64,000 nt of DNA, taken from the NCBI GenBank assembly GCA_963710725.1, contig CAVQBJ010000008.1:1302001-1366000 (forward strand), given 5' to 3'. Made by a program: the position numbers and the translations under genes. The notes below the pieces were generated by a model, which made no database searches, was not told the origin of the DNA, and saw nothing but the letters and a program-made list of their open reading frames with translations. Origin of the DNA: CAVQBJ01 sp963710725 (lineage in GTDB: Bacteria > Actinomycetota > Thermoleophilia > Solirubrobacterales > Solirubrobacteraceae). Positions 29,387-37,050 of the stretch are shown piece after piece (the first letter of the stretch is position 1; each line of letters begins with the position of its first letter).

Positions 29387-30158
29387 CCCCCGCGAGCAGC
29401 CCCTCGTGCAGGGCGATAAGGGCCGCCGACGGCACCGTCCCGAGCTCCTCGCGCAGCAACTCCCGCAGCCGCTCGAAGACCCGCAGCGCCTCCGCGGTGT
29501 CGCCCCGCACGGCGCGGCAGCGCATCAGCAGCGCGTACCCGGTCTCGCGATAGGCCGCGAGGCGCACGAGCGCCGAGGCGGCCCGCTCGGCCGCCGCGAG
29601 GTCGGGCCCGCCGAGCGCCAGGCCCGCGTCGGCCACGACCTCGAGCGCCGCGAGCCGCAGCTCGTCGACCTCGCGCCGGCGCTCCTCGATCCACGGCGCG
29701 TCGAGTTCGCCGAGCAGCGTGCCCTCGGTGAGCGCGAGCGCGCGGCGGGCGGCGTCGATCGCCGTCCGGTGCTCGCTGTCGAACAGCGCCTGATGGGCCT
29801 CGGCGAACAGGCGCGCGGCCTCCTCGACGTCGATCGAGGCGCCGCCGGGCAGTTCGAGGCGGACCTCGGCCCCACCCGCGCTGAGCGCGTCGTCGCCGAG
29901 CACTCGACGCAGTCGGGCCAGCAGCGTACTCAGCCCCGCCCGCGGCGAGGCCGGCGGCGCGTCCGGCCAGGCGACGGCCTCGAGCTCGTCGCGCGTCATG
30001 TCGCGCGCCCGGTTGAGCACGAGGTAGGCGAACAGGACCCGCCCCTGGCGCCCGGGCAGCGGTTGGGTCAGCGACGCCCCGTCGCGCTCCACCGCCAGCC
30101 GGCCGCACAGCGAGATCGTCCACTGCGCGGTTGCCGCTGGCGAAGCGGTCTGGTTCAT
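29387..30158 (-). CDS. BTAD/SARP-type N-terminal part of the same regulator
   Basis: About 257 residues from ATG 30158: a winged-helix-like start (WTISLCGRLAVERDGASLTQ, then LPGRQGRVLFAYLVLNRARD) followed by a bacterial transcriptional activator domain (LSTLLARLRRVLGDDALSAG, ALALTEGTLLGELDAPWIEE, RGDTAEALRVFERLRELLRE). SARP/BTAD regulators often control secondary-metabolite clusters in actinobacteria. The coding signal in this frame fades near 29.35-29.40 kb, where the AAA-LuxR frame begins; the exact junction is uncertain. An earlier in-frame ATG at 30176 is possible. It is divergent from the YcaO gene with only 75 bp between the starts. Confidence 0.75.
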
Positions 30159-30233
30159 GTCACCGCAGTCGTCCATACGAGCAGATCATTACCGCCAGTC
30201 CGCCTTGGATTGTGCCGCGCCTGCCAAGCCGCG

Positions 30234-31592
30234 ATGTATCGGCGCGGCGCGGCGGCGCTCTATCCCGTTGTGACCGCAAACGGTGCGCTGCAGATCGACG
30301 GCCGCCTGGCGCGACTGATCTCGCCGATCGGCGGAGTCGTGTCGGGCCTCGAACGGCTCGCGCCCGGGCTCGTTCGTTCCGCCGACACGGTGGCGATGGC
30401 CCGCCTCGGCGAGGTGAGCGCGCTGCGCGAGCACCCGCTGCGCTTCGGGCGCGAGCTCGACGGCATCGGCTGCCACGCCGACCCGTCGGTGGCCGCTCGC
30501 ATCGCCGTGCTCGAGGCGCTCGAACGCTACGCCGCCGCGGTCGGCGACGAACGTCGCTGGCTGACCGGCTCCGCCGTTGACGTCGGCGCCGACGGCCTCG
30601 ACCTCAGCGACGCCGCCCGCTGCGCGCCGTCCGAGCTCGCCGCGCCCGACTTCCCACTCACCCGGTGGGACCGGCACCGGCCACTGCGCTGGGTGCGCGG
30701 CTGGTCGCTGCTCGACGGCCGCGACGTGTGGGTGCCGGCCGTGATGGCCCACCTCGGCGTCGCGCCGGCGCAGCCCGGGGAGCGGTTCTGGCTGCAGACC
30801 TCCTCCGGCCTGGCCGCCGGCGAGACCGAGGAGAAGGCGCTGCTGTCCGCGTGCTTCGAGCTGATCGAGCGCGATGCCGTCGCGATCGGTTGGCTACAGA
30901 GACTCGCGCTGCCCCGCATCGACCCGGCCGATCCGGCCTGGCACGCGCGCGGGCCGCAGAGCGACATCCACGACGGCTGGGGCTGGAGCGCGGTGCACTC
31001 GACCTGGCGCGCCGACGCCGATCGCGAACGGATCGCGCTGTTCGACGCGACCTCGGACCTCGGCACGCCGACCGCGCTGGCCGTCCTGCCGCCGGCCCCC
31101 GGCTCGACCCGCCCGACCCTCGTCGGCGCCGGCTGCTCAGACTCCGGCTCGCAAGCCGCCCTGAAGGCGTTACGTGAGCTCACCGTCGTTCGTGCCTACA
31201 CCGCGGGAGAGCGGCCGGCCGGCGCCCCAGCGCACCCGCACGTCCCCCCCGAGGCGTTCGCGCATCTCTTCGCGGCCCCGACGTGGCGTGACGTGCCGCG
31301 CACCGGCCTGGCCCAGGAGTTCATCGGCACCGCGACCCAGCGCCTCGCGCGCACGGTGAGGGCGCTGTCGCACACCTCCCGCGACGTCGTTGCCGTCGAC
31401 CTCACACCGGTCGAGCTCGAGGGCGCCGGCGTGCACGTCGTGCGCGTGGTCGCCCCCGCGCTGATCCCCTACCTCGCCCACCCGCGCGTGCGCTATCTCG
31501 CCAGCCGGCGCCTGTACGAGGCGCCGCCGGCGATGGGCTTCGCGGCGCTCCCGCCCGAGGAGGTGAACCCGTGGCCGAGTCCGTTGTGGTGA
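30234..31592 (+). CDS. YcaO-domain RiPP cyclodehydratase
   Basis: 452 residues. YcaO hallmarks include LARLISPIGGVVSGLERL, DPSVAARIAVLEALERYAAA, then a long ATP-binding segment with TSSGLAAGETEEKALLSACF followed by ELIERDAVAIGWLQRL, and LKALRELTVVRAY. The C-terminus ends NPWPSPLW, a PxPxP tail of the type found in azoline-forming YcaO enzymes that work with an E1-like partner. The reaction is ATP-dependent backbone cyclisation of Ser/Thr/Cys in a precursor peptide. Codon 313 is TTA, a rare codon in this genome. GTG 30270 is an alternative start. The stop overlaps the next gene by 22 bases, so translation is coupled. Confidence 0.88.
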   Translation: MYRRGAAALYPVVTANGALQIDGRLARLISPIGGVVSGLERLAPGLVRSADTVAMARLGEVSALREHPLRFGRELDGIGCHADPSVAARIAVLEALERYAAAVGDERRWLTGSAVDVGADGLDLSDAARCAPSELAAPDFPLTRWDRHRPLRWVRGWSLLDGRDVWVPAVMAHLGVAPAQPGERFWLQTSSGLAAGETEEKALLSACFELIERDAVAIGWLQRLALPRIDPADPAWHARGPQSDIHDGWGWSAVHSTWRADADRERIALFDATSDLGTPTALAVLPPAPGSTRPTLVGAGCSDSGSQAALKALRELTVVRAYTAGERPAGAPAHPHVPPEAFAHLFAAPTWRDVPRTGLAQEFIGTATQRLARTVRALSHTSRDVVAVDLTPVELEGAGVHVVRVVAPALIPYLAHPRVRYLASRRLYEAPPAMGFAALPPEEVNPWPSPLW

Positions 31593-32200
31593 CCGCCCCG
31601 GTGCTGGTCGTCGCCGTCGACGCGTGGTCGCAGCGCGTCGCCGCGCGCATCGCCCACGGAAGCGCCGGCCTCGTCGAGGTCGTCCACGACGTCGACGGCG
31701 CGCCCGCCGCGCACCTCGCCCTGCTGGTGGCCGGCGACATGCGTCCGACGCGGCAGACCGACGCCGCCATCCACCTCCCCATCGGGCGCGACGCGCAAGC
31801 GATCTGGGTCGGGCCGGCCGTCGTGCCCGATCAAGGCGGATGTGTCTGGTGCTGGCAGGCCCGTCGCCGCCAGCACGCCGAGACCTCCTTCCTCACCGGA
31901 GGCCCCGCTCCCGCCGCGGGAAATGGCCGCGAGGCGCGGGTCGAGTCGCCGGCGGGCGACGCGCTCGACTCGGTGAGCCTCGCGGCCAGAGCTGCGCGCG
32001 CGGTCACCCGCCGCGTGCTGGCGGCGCCCGAGGCCGAGGCCGGCGTCGTACGCCGCTTCGACCTCGATGGCGGTCCCGCCTCGATCGCACAGGTGATCCC
32101 GGTCACCGGCTGTGACCGCTGCGATCCCCCCACCCCCCGTCCCGCCGGCTGGTCGTTGCGCCCGCCCGCGGGTCCATCGCGATCAAGAGAGAGGAGGTGA
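31571..32200 (+). CDS. Short E1/ThiF-like cyclodehydratase partner with Cys4 zinc site
   Basis: 209 residues. Its pattern matches the second half of TOMM C proteins (ocin-ThiF-like): VLVVAVDAWSQRVAARI, then WVGPAVVPDQGGCVWCWQAR and a distant VTGCDRCDPPTP. The CxxC pairs (CVWC and CDRC) would form the structural zinc tetrathiolate. The N-terminal precursor-recognition (RRE) region of full-length C proteins is absent. It would partner and activate the YcaO enzyme. The start is GTG 31571, overlapping YcaO by 22 bases. The end has a low-complexity tail, and its stop codon lies within the perfect Shine-Dalgarno of the next gene. Confidence 0.75.
   Translation: MAESVVVTAPVLVVAVDAWSQRVAARIAHGSAGLVEVVHDVDGAPAAHLALLVAGDMRPTRQTDAAIHLPIGRDAQAIWVGPAVVPDQGGCVWCWQARRRQHAETSFLTGGPAPAAGNGREARVESPAGDALDSVSLAARAARAVTRRVLAAPEAEAGVVRRFDLDGGPASIAQVIPVTGCDRCDPPTPRPAGWSLRPPAGPSRSRERR
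32192..32200 (+). promoter_or_regulatory. Perfect Shine-Dalgarno of the precursor peptide
   Basis: AGGAGGTGA, fully complementary to the 16S 3' end, ends four bases before ATG 32205. It contains the TGA of the upstream gene. It is among the strongest ribosome sites seen in the window and supports the short downstream reading frame as a real, highly translated gene. Confidence 0.85.
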
Positions 32201-32204
32201 ACTC

Positions 32205-32393
32205 ATGAACCCCTGCCTTGAGACGCTCGACCAGTTCGGCGCCTGGGAGGACGACCTGGAGATCGAGGCGCTGCCGAGCGTGCAGAGCGCGTCGGTCTTC
32301 CCGCTCTACGTCTACATCCCCGGCTGGCTGCACGGCCCGCTGACGACGCTCGTCGCGCCGCCGTCGGAGTCGATCTACACCGCCGCCGTGTGA
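32205..32393 (+). CDS. Candidate RiPP precursor peptide (62 aa)
   Basis: Starts MNPCLETLDQFGAWEDDLEI, continues EALPSVQSASVFPLYVYIPG, and ends with a Ser/Thr-containing segment closing PSESIYTAAV. The first ~24 residues are acidic and leader-like (EDDLEIEALP recalls thiopeptide/TOMM leaders). The rest is hydrophobic and aromatic, with Pro, Gly and seven Ser/Thr from residue 28 on. The only Cys is residue 4, so azole chemistry on Cys is excluded and oxazoline or another YcaO chemistry is implied. There is no signal peptide. It lies between the E1-like partner and the RRE/M50 peptidase, where a RiPP precursor would be expected. No known family is recognised. Confidence 0.75.
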   Translation: MNPCLETLDQFGAWEDDLEIEALPSVQSASVFPLYVYIPGWLHGPLTTLVAPPSESIYTAAV

Positions 32394-32467
32394 CGCCGAT
32401 CCGCCTGCACGGGAGCGTCGCGCCGCGGCGCTCCCGTTGCCGGCCCGAACCACGAAAGAGTCCCCAC

Positions 32468-33550
32468 ATGCCCGACCTCATCGCCCCGACGGCCTGCGCC
32501 GAGGCGTCCTGGCTGAGCCTCCCGCTCGCCCTCGGCCCCTGGTCCGAGCGACTCACCGGCGCCAACCACCAGCCGATGCTCTACGTCGCCACCGACGATC
32601 GCTACATCCGCCTCAGCGACGGCGCCGCGCACCTGCTCGACGCGCTCGACGGTGAGACGACGGCCGCCGAGATCCTCGAGCGCGTACCCGAGCCGCGACG
32701 AATGAATGTATTAAAGGTAATCGACGGCCTGCGCACCGCGGGCGCGTTCACCGTTTCGCGTGGCCACGACCCGGTCGCCGGGAGGGTACGGCCCCGCCGG
32801 TTTCCGAGCGCACCGCGGCTGCGGCTGAGCCGGAACATCGACGCCGCCGTCGCGCGCCCCGCCGCGCTCGCCACGCGCCACCCACGCGTCACCCGCGTCA
32901 CGCTCGCGGTGCTCGGCCTGGCCGGCCTCTCCTCGCTCGCGCTCGGCGTCGCTCACTTCCCGCACCGGATTCAGATCATGTGGCCCGCCGTGCTCGCGGC
33001 ACTGCTGCTCGAGCTCACCGTGCACGAGCTCGCCCACGCCGGCGTCTGCCGCGTGTACGGCATCCGCGTCAAGGAGGCCGGCGTGATGCTGTGGGGCTGG
33101 TTCCTGCCGCTCGCCTACGTCGACTGCACCGACCTGTACCGCCTGCCGGGGCGGCGGCCGCGGGTGGTGGTGGCGCTCGCGGGTCCTTTTGTCGATGTCG
33201 TGGCTGCAGGCGCCGCCGCGGCGATCGCGCTCGCCACACGCGGCGAGACCTCCGGCACGGCCTTCATGGTCCTCATCGGGCTGCTGCTCGTGCTGACGCG
33301 CAACCTGACGCCGCTGCTGCCGACGGACGGCTACTTCGCGCTCGAGGCGGCGACCGGCGAGCTCAATCTGCGCCGCCGCGCGTGGTCGCATCTGTGCGCG
33401 ACGCTCGCCGGCCGCGGCACCGCTCAGGGCCCGCGCACCCGCCGCGAGAGGATCTACCTCGCCTACGCGGCGCTGGCCGCGCTGTACACGGCGGTGCTGG
33501 TCGTGCTCGTCGTGGCCGAGCTGCGGGTGGCGATCGGCGCGCTCGGGTGA
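32468..33550 (+). CDS. PqqD-like (RRE) domain fused to M50 membrane zinc peptidase
   Basis: 360 residues from ATG 32468. The N-terminal ~90 residues form a PqqD-like fold (RYIRLSDGAAHLLDALDGET, then VLKVIDGLRTAGAF), the usual leader-peptide recognition module. Six or so membrane segments follow, with the zinc motif ELTVHELAHAGVC near residue 185 and further polar intramembrane residues (DCTDLYRLPG, TPLLPTDGYFAL). M50 peptidases with such fusions occur in RiPP clusters as leader proteases and/or exporters. A short AT-rich stretch at 32699-32722 (ATG AAT GTA TTA AAG GTA) includes a TTA codon, unlike neighbouring codon use. Confidence 0.8.
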   Translation: MPDLIAPTACAEASWLSLPLALGPWSERLTGANHQPMLYVATDDRYIRLSDGAAHLLDALDGETTAAEILERVPEPRRMNVLKVIDGLRTAGAFTVSRGHDPVAGRVRPRRFPSAPRLRLSRNIDAAVARPAALATRHPRVTRVTLAVLGLAGLSSLALGVAHFPHRIQIMWPAVLAALLLELTVHELAHAGVCRVYGIRVKEAGVMLWGWFLPLAYVDCTDLYRLPGRRPRVVVALAGPFVDVVAAGAAAAIALATRGETSGTAFMVLIGLLLVLTRNLTPLLPTDGYFALEAATGELNLRRRAWSHLCATLAGRGTAQGPRTRRERIYLAYAALAALYTAVLVVLVVAELRVAIGALG

Positions 33551-33557
33551 GGCGCCG

Positions 33558-34122
33558 TCAGCCGAGCGAGAAGCGGCGCGAGACGACGGCGTTTTGAGAG
33601 CCGATCCAGGCCACGACCCCGCGACCGTGGTCGTCGATGACAACTTCTTGATCGGCCGCGCCGGTCGGGGCCGCATCGCTGGTGATCGCGACTGGCGCTC
33701 CGAGCTCTCCGCTCGGGGTCCGCACAAGCGCATCGAGCGAGTCGGTGTACGCCGCGGCGTAGGTCGAGCCGACGATCACTGCCTCGTCCTGCGAGTTGAT
33801 CGCGGCCGCCACCGTGTCGTGCCCGTCCCCCGGCGCCTTGACGGCGGTCGGAGGAGCGAAGCCGCCGGTCGCCGCGTCCTGCGCCAGGACATGCAGCCCG
33901 CGGCCGGACAGTGGGGCCCACACGCCGAGAGCGGCTCCGGAGGGCGCGAGGGCGAGGACCGGGCCGGCGGAGATGAGCTCACTCCGACGGGTCGCTTGGG
34001 CCGAGATGAAGTCGCGTCCCCCGCTCGGAGATTCAGCGAACCAGAGCGACCCGCTTGCGCTCAGTCCGGGTCCGGGGCTCCATGCCGCCGCGGCCCACCC
34101 GCTCGAGCTGCTGGCGCCGCGC
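33558..34122 (-). pseudogene. Remnant of a secreted beta-propeller-like protein
   Basis: An open reading without a convincing start. The sequence SLWFAESPSGGRDFISAQA, then VLALAPSGAALGVWAPLSG, DAATGGFAPPTAV and DDHGRGVVAWIGSQNAVVSR shows the repeated 'G..VVAW' sheet pattern of exported repeat proteins common in this bacterial group. A stop lies in frame near 34123, directly before what should be further repeats and a signal peptide, so the 5' part is lost. GTG 33923 could start a 121-residue fragment. It lies between the RiPP locus and the GMC gene and is probably decayed. Confidence 0.5.
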
Positions 34123-34155
34123 GATCATCGGCACCGCCGCGGACGGAAGCTGCGA

Positions 34156-36669
34156 TCAGGCGACGTGCGCCGCGGCGTAGTGCGCGAGCGCCATCACCGT
34201 CAGCTGAGGATTGACGGTGATCGAGCTCGGGAACACGCTCGCGTCGCACACGTACAGGTTCTCGTAGCCGTGCACGCGGAAGTGCGGGTCGACGACCCCC
34301 TTGGCCGGATCGGTGCTGAGCACGTTGCCGCCCTGCGGGTGAGCTGAGTTGAGCCACAGGTCGCTGTCGTCGTGCACGAGGCCGTCGAGGGCCTCCAACT
34401 GCTCCGGCGTGGTGAACTCGTGATAGGCGAAGGTGAGCGGCATCACCCGCGTGGCGCCCGCCGCGAGCATGATCCGCCCGGCGAGCTTCGTTGCCGACAC
34501 GATCGAGGTGAAGTCCTCGGGCGCGGGCGAGTACTTGAGCGTGAGGCCGCGGCCGAAGCGTGCGGGCGCCACGGTGGCATTCGACTGCGTGCCCACGACG
34601 GCGCCGAGGCAGGTCATGTGTGAATAGCGGGACATGTTGGCGCTGTGCTGCTCCAGCCAGCCGGGCATCACGAGCGACTGGAAGACGACGGGGTTGAACC
34701 ACGTCTCCAGCGCGAAGCCGGGCGCCCCCGGCGGCTCGAGGTAGTGGGAGATCTGCAGGCCGCGCTCGGAGTGCAGCGGCTCCTCGAAGTCGCCGGTGAT
34801 CGGCGAGGCCATGTTGAAGGCGAGGCCGGCGCCGACGCTCGCGCCGCCGATGTCGCTGCGCTTGAGCAGGATGCTCGAATGCAGCGCCCCGGCGCTGACG
34901 ATGACGGTGCGCGCGCGGATGCGCAGCGCGCGGCCGTCGGAGAGCGTGGCGTCGACGGCGTGGGCGCGGCGGCCGTCGCCGTCGATCCGCTGCGCGGTGC
35001 ACTCGGCGAGCACGCGCACCGCGCCGGGGTGCTCGCGCTGCGCGAGCGGGAGGGTGTGATCGAGCATCGAGAGCTTCTTGCCGAACCGGCAGCCGATGTT
35101 GCAATAGCCGCAGCCGACGCAATCGGCGATGTTCGCGGCCACCACGCCGTAGTCGTAGGGCGGGTCGGTGAGGCCGAGGGCGTGCACGCCGGCCAGGAAC
35201 TTCGCACCGCCGGGGTTCAGCGGCACGGCGGCCTGCTCGGTCACCGGCAGCCAGCGGCGCAGATGGGCGAACGAGGCTCGCAGCCGATCGGCGTCGAGGC
35301 CGGCGTCGAGACCGTCGGGATCGACCCAGCGCGCGAGCACGGCGTCGGGGATGTCGAAGCAGACCGCGTTGTTGACGACGGTGCTGCCGCCGACACAGGT
35401 CCCCTGGGTGACCGCGAAACGGAAGTCGGTCGACAGCTCGAGCGCGCCGTCGGCGTAGAGCGCGCTGTATTGCGTGGCCTCGTCCTCGGTGAACTGCGAC
35501 GGGTCGACGTGGCGACCGCGCTCGAGCACAAGCACCTCACGTCCGCGCTTGGCGAGCTCGTAGGCCAGCGTCGCGCCGGCGGCGCCGCTGCCGACGATCA
35601 CCACGTCGGCCTCCATCGTCTCGCCGGCGACGCGCCGGGGGTGCAGGCAGTCGAGCCGCGGCCGCGGCGTGACGCGGGCCTGCGCGGCCTCGGGGCGCTG
35701 TGAGAACTTCACGTATCCGCAGGCGGCGGCCGCGCGCGGATCCTCGTAGTAGCCGAGGTAGGTCATCTGCGCGGCGGAGTACATGAGGTCCTCCCGCACC
35801 GGGCGCAGCACATCCCACCAGCGCCGCTCGGTGACGTCGGTGACCATGCGCTTGCGGACGTAGGCCTGTCGCGAGTACGGGGCCATCGTGGCCAGCGGCG
35901 CGTGCAGGCTCAGCAGCGGGTAGTAGGCGAGCGCGAACAGCGAGAGCTGGATCTTCGACTTGGCGTAGGAGTCGAACGAGGCGAGGAAGGCGTCGACGCG
36001 CGCGGCCACCTGCTCGCCGGTCGGGCGGTCGGGCTGTCCGGCGTCGACGAGCACCTCGGCCATCGCGGCGAGCGCCCGGAAGCCCGAGCTGCCGAGGTAG
36101 CGCAGGCCGAAGCGCGCGCGCTGGGCGCTCTGGTACAGCCACGAGAAGGCGGCGACGACGACGACGTCCGCCCCGATCCACAGGTAGGCCAGGGTTGTCG
36201 CCGAGATCCCGAACGGCGGCGAGCCGAGCGTGTGCGCCGTGGTGCCGACGTCTCCGGCGATCACCGACGTCACGAGGCCGAGAACGAGGAACACGTGACC
36301 GGCGATCAGCAGCAGGACCGCGGAGGAGAAGCGGCGCACGTCGGCGGCCGCAAGTAGGCACAGGAACGTGAACACGCCGTCCTTGGCCACCGAGTTGACG
36401 ACGTAGGGGTAGGAGCTGCCGTCGACGATGCCCTGCAGCAGGTAGCCGACGACGAAGGCCACGGACAGGACGGCGAACGCGAGCAGGGCGACGCGCAGGC
36501 GCCGCTCCGCGCGCGTGTACGGCGCGGCGGTCGGCCCGTTACCCCCGGTTGGTTGAAGGCTCGTCGACGGCACGTCTGTCTCGCCCGACCGCGCGAACGA
36601 TAGGTCGTCGTCGCTCGGGCGTCCAGGCGGGGATGGCCCTTGTCGCGGCGCGGTCGTTTGGTGGCGCAT
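34156..36669 (-). CDS. GMC-family FAD oxidoreductase with membrane-embedded N-terminal half
   Basis: 837 residues. The N-terminal ~330 have four or five membrane segments (LRVALLAFAVLSVAFVVGYL, FSSAVLLLIAGHVFLVLGLV) and a helical region. The FAD domain begins at DVVIVGSGAAGATLAYELAK near 356 and continues with GTCVGGSTVVNNAVCF. A Cys cluster CVGCGYCNIGCRFGKK near 516 resembles the ferredoxin-like site of long-chain alcohol and cholesterol oxidase-type GMC enzymes. The C-terminus has NSAHPQGGNVL and TVNPQLTVMALAHY. It likely oxidises a lipid or sterol-like alcohol at the membrane. A link to the RiPP locus is possible but not shown; a remnant gene separates them. Confidence 0.85.
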   Translation of the reverse strand: MRHQTTAPRQGPSPPGRPSDDDLSFARSGETDVPSTSLQPTGGNGPTAAPYTRAERRLRVALLAFAVLSVAFVVGYLLQGIVDGSSYPYVVNSVAKDGVFTFLCLLAAADVRRFSSAVLLLIAGHVFLVLGLVTSVIAGDVGTTAHTLGSPPFGISATTLAYLWIGADVVVVAAFSWLYQSAQRARFGLRYLGSSGFRALAAMAEVLVDAGQPDRPTGEQVAARVDAFLASFDSYAKSKIQLSLFALAYYPLLSLHAPLATMAPYSRQAYVRKRMVTDVTERRWWDVLRPVREDLMYSAAQMTYLGYYEDPRAAAACGYVKFSQRPEAAQARVTPRPRLDCLHPRRVAGETMEADVVIVGSGAAGATLAYELAKRGREVLVLERGRHVDPSQFTEDEATQYSALYADGALELSTDFRFAVTQGTCVGGSTVVNNAVCFDIPDAVLARWVDPDGLDAGLDADRLRASFAHLRRWLPVTEQAAVPLNPGGAKFLAGVHALGLTDPPYDYGVVAANIADCVGCGYCNIGCRFGKKLSMLDHTLPLAQREHPGAVRVLAECTAQRIDGDGRRAHAVDATLSDGRALRIRARTVIVSAGALHSSILLKRSDIGGASVGAGLAFNMASPITGDFEEPLHSERGLQISHYLEPPGAPGFALETWFNPVVFQSLVMPGWLEQHSANMSRYSHMTCLGAVVGTQSNATVAPARFGRGLTLKYSPAPEDFTSIVSATKLAGRIMLAAGATRVMPLTFAYHEFTTPEQLEALDGLVHDDSDLWLNSAHPQGGNVLSTDPAKGVVDPHFRVHGYENLYVCDASVFPSSITVNPQLTVMALAHYAAAHVA

Positions 36670-36725
36670 CGTGGGGTGGAGGGCGCACCCTCGCGGCGAG
36701 ATACCTGGCGCCGGGGACGTGGGGC

Positions 36726-36940
36726 GTCACGCGACCGTCACGGATGCGCCCCGCGGGTCACCGGACTCGTGCGGGAGCGTGCCGCACCGCGGCCGGGTGG
36801 GAGCCCGCGCCGGGGGTGTGCTGCCTTATGCACACCCCGCGGCGCACAATCGACCACACCCCACTCCCGCCGGTCGCGCGACCGTGACAAATGCCCGCGG
36901 CGGGTCACCGAACCACTGCGCGAGTGTGCCGAGCGCCGCA
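36726..36940 (+). repeat. Composite intergenic repeat, copy C
   Basis: Left module GTCACGCGACCGTCACGGAT (36726); core GGGGGTGTGCTGCCTTATGC (from 36812) to CCACACCCC (36862); right module GTCGCGCGACCGTGACAAAT (36873) followed by GCGGGTCACCG and GTGTGCC. This is the most regular copy. It fills the 381-base gap between two divergent genes (GMC oxidoreductase and M50 protease), so it must coexist with or overlap their promoters. Confidence 0.8.
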
Positions 36941-37050
36941 GCGCGCTTGCCCCCTCACAGTGGGTGTGTCCAGATGTCGCGGACGAGCATGGTGGGTCAA
37001 CCCCCGGGAACCGATACCACTCGTGCGATCCTGATGGGTAGCACCGCGCG

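Noticed and set aside
28236..30233. Long N-terminal extension of the YcaO frame (from 28236)
   Set aside because: It overlaps the divergent regulator antisense and is Ser/Ala/Arg shadow; YcaO homology starts at ATG 30234.
34040..34133. Small minus-strand ORF starting MIARRQQLERVGRGG
   Set aside because: 31 codons, basic, no ribosome site, overlaps the remnant gene; insufficient support.
36680..37050. Short ORFs inside the composite repeats (readings such as RATVTDAPGG)
   Set aside because: The same peptides appear in several frames and strands of every copy and follow the repeat, not coding bias.
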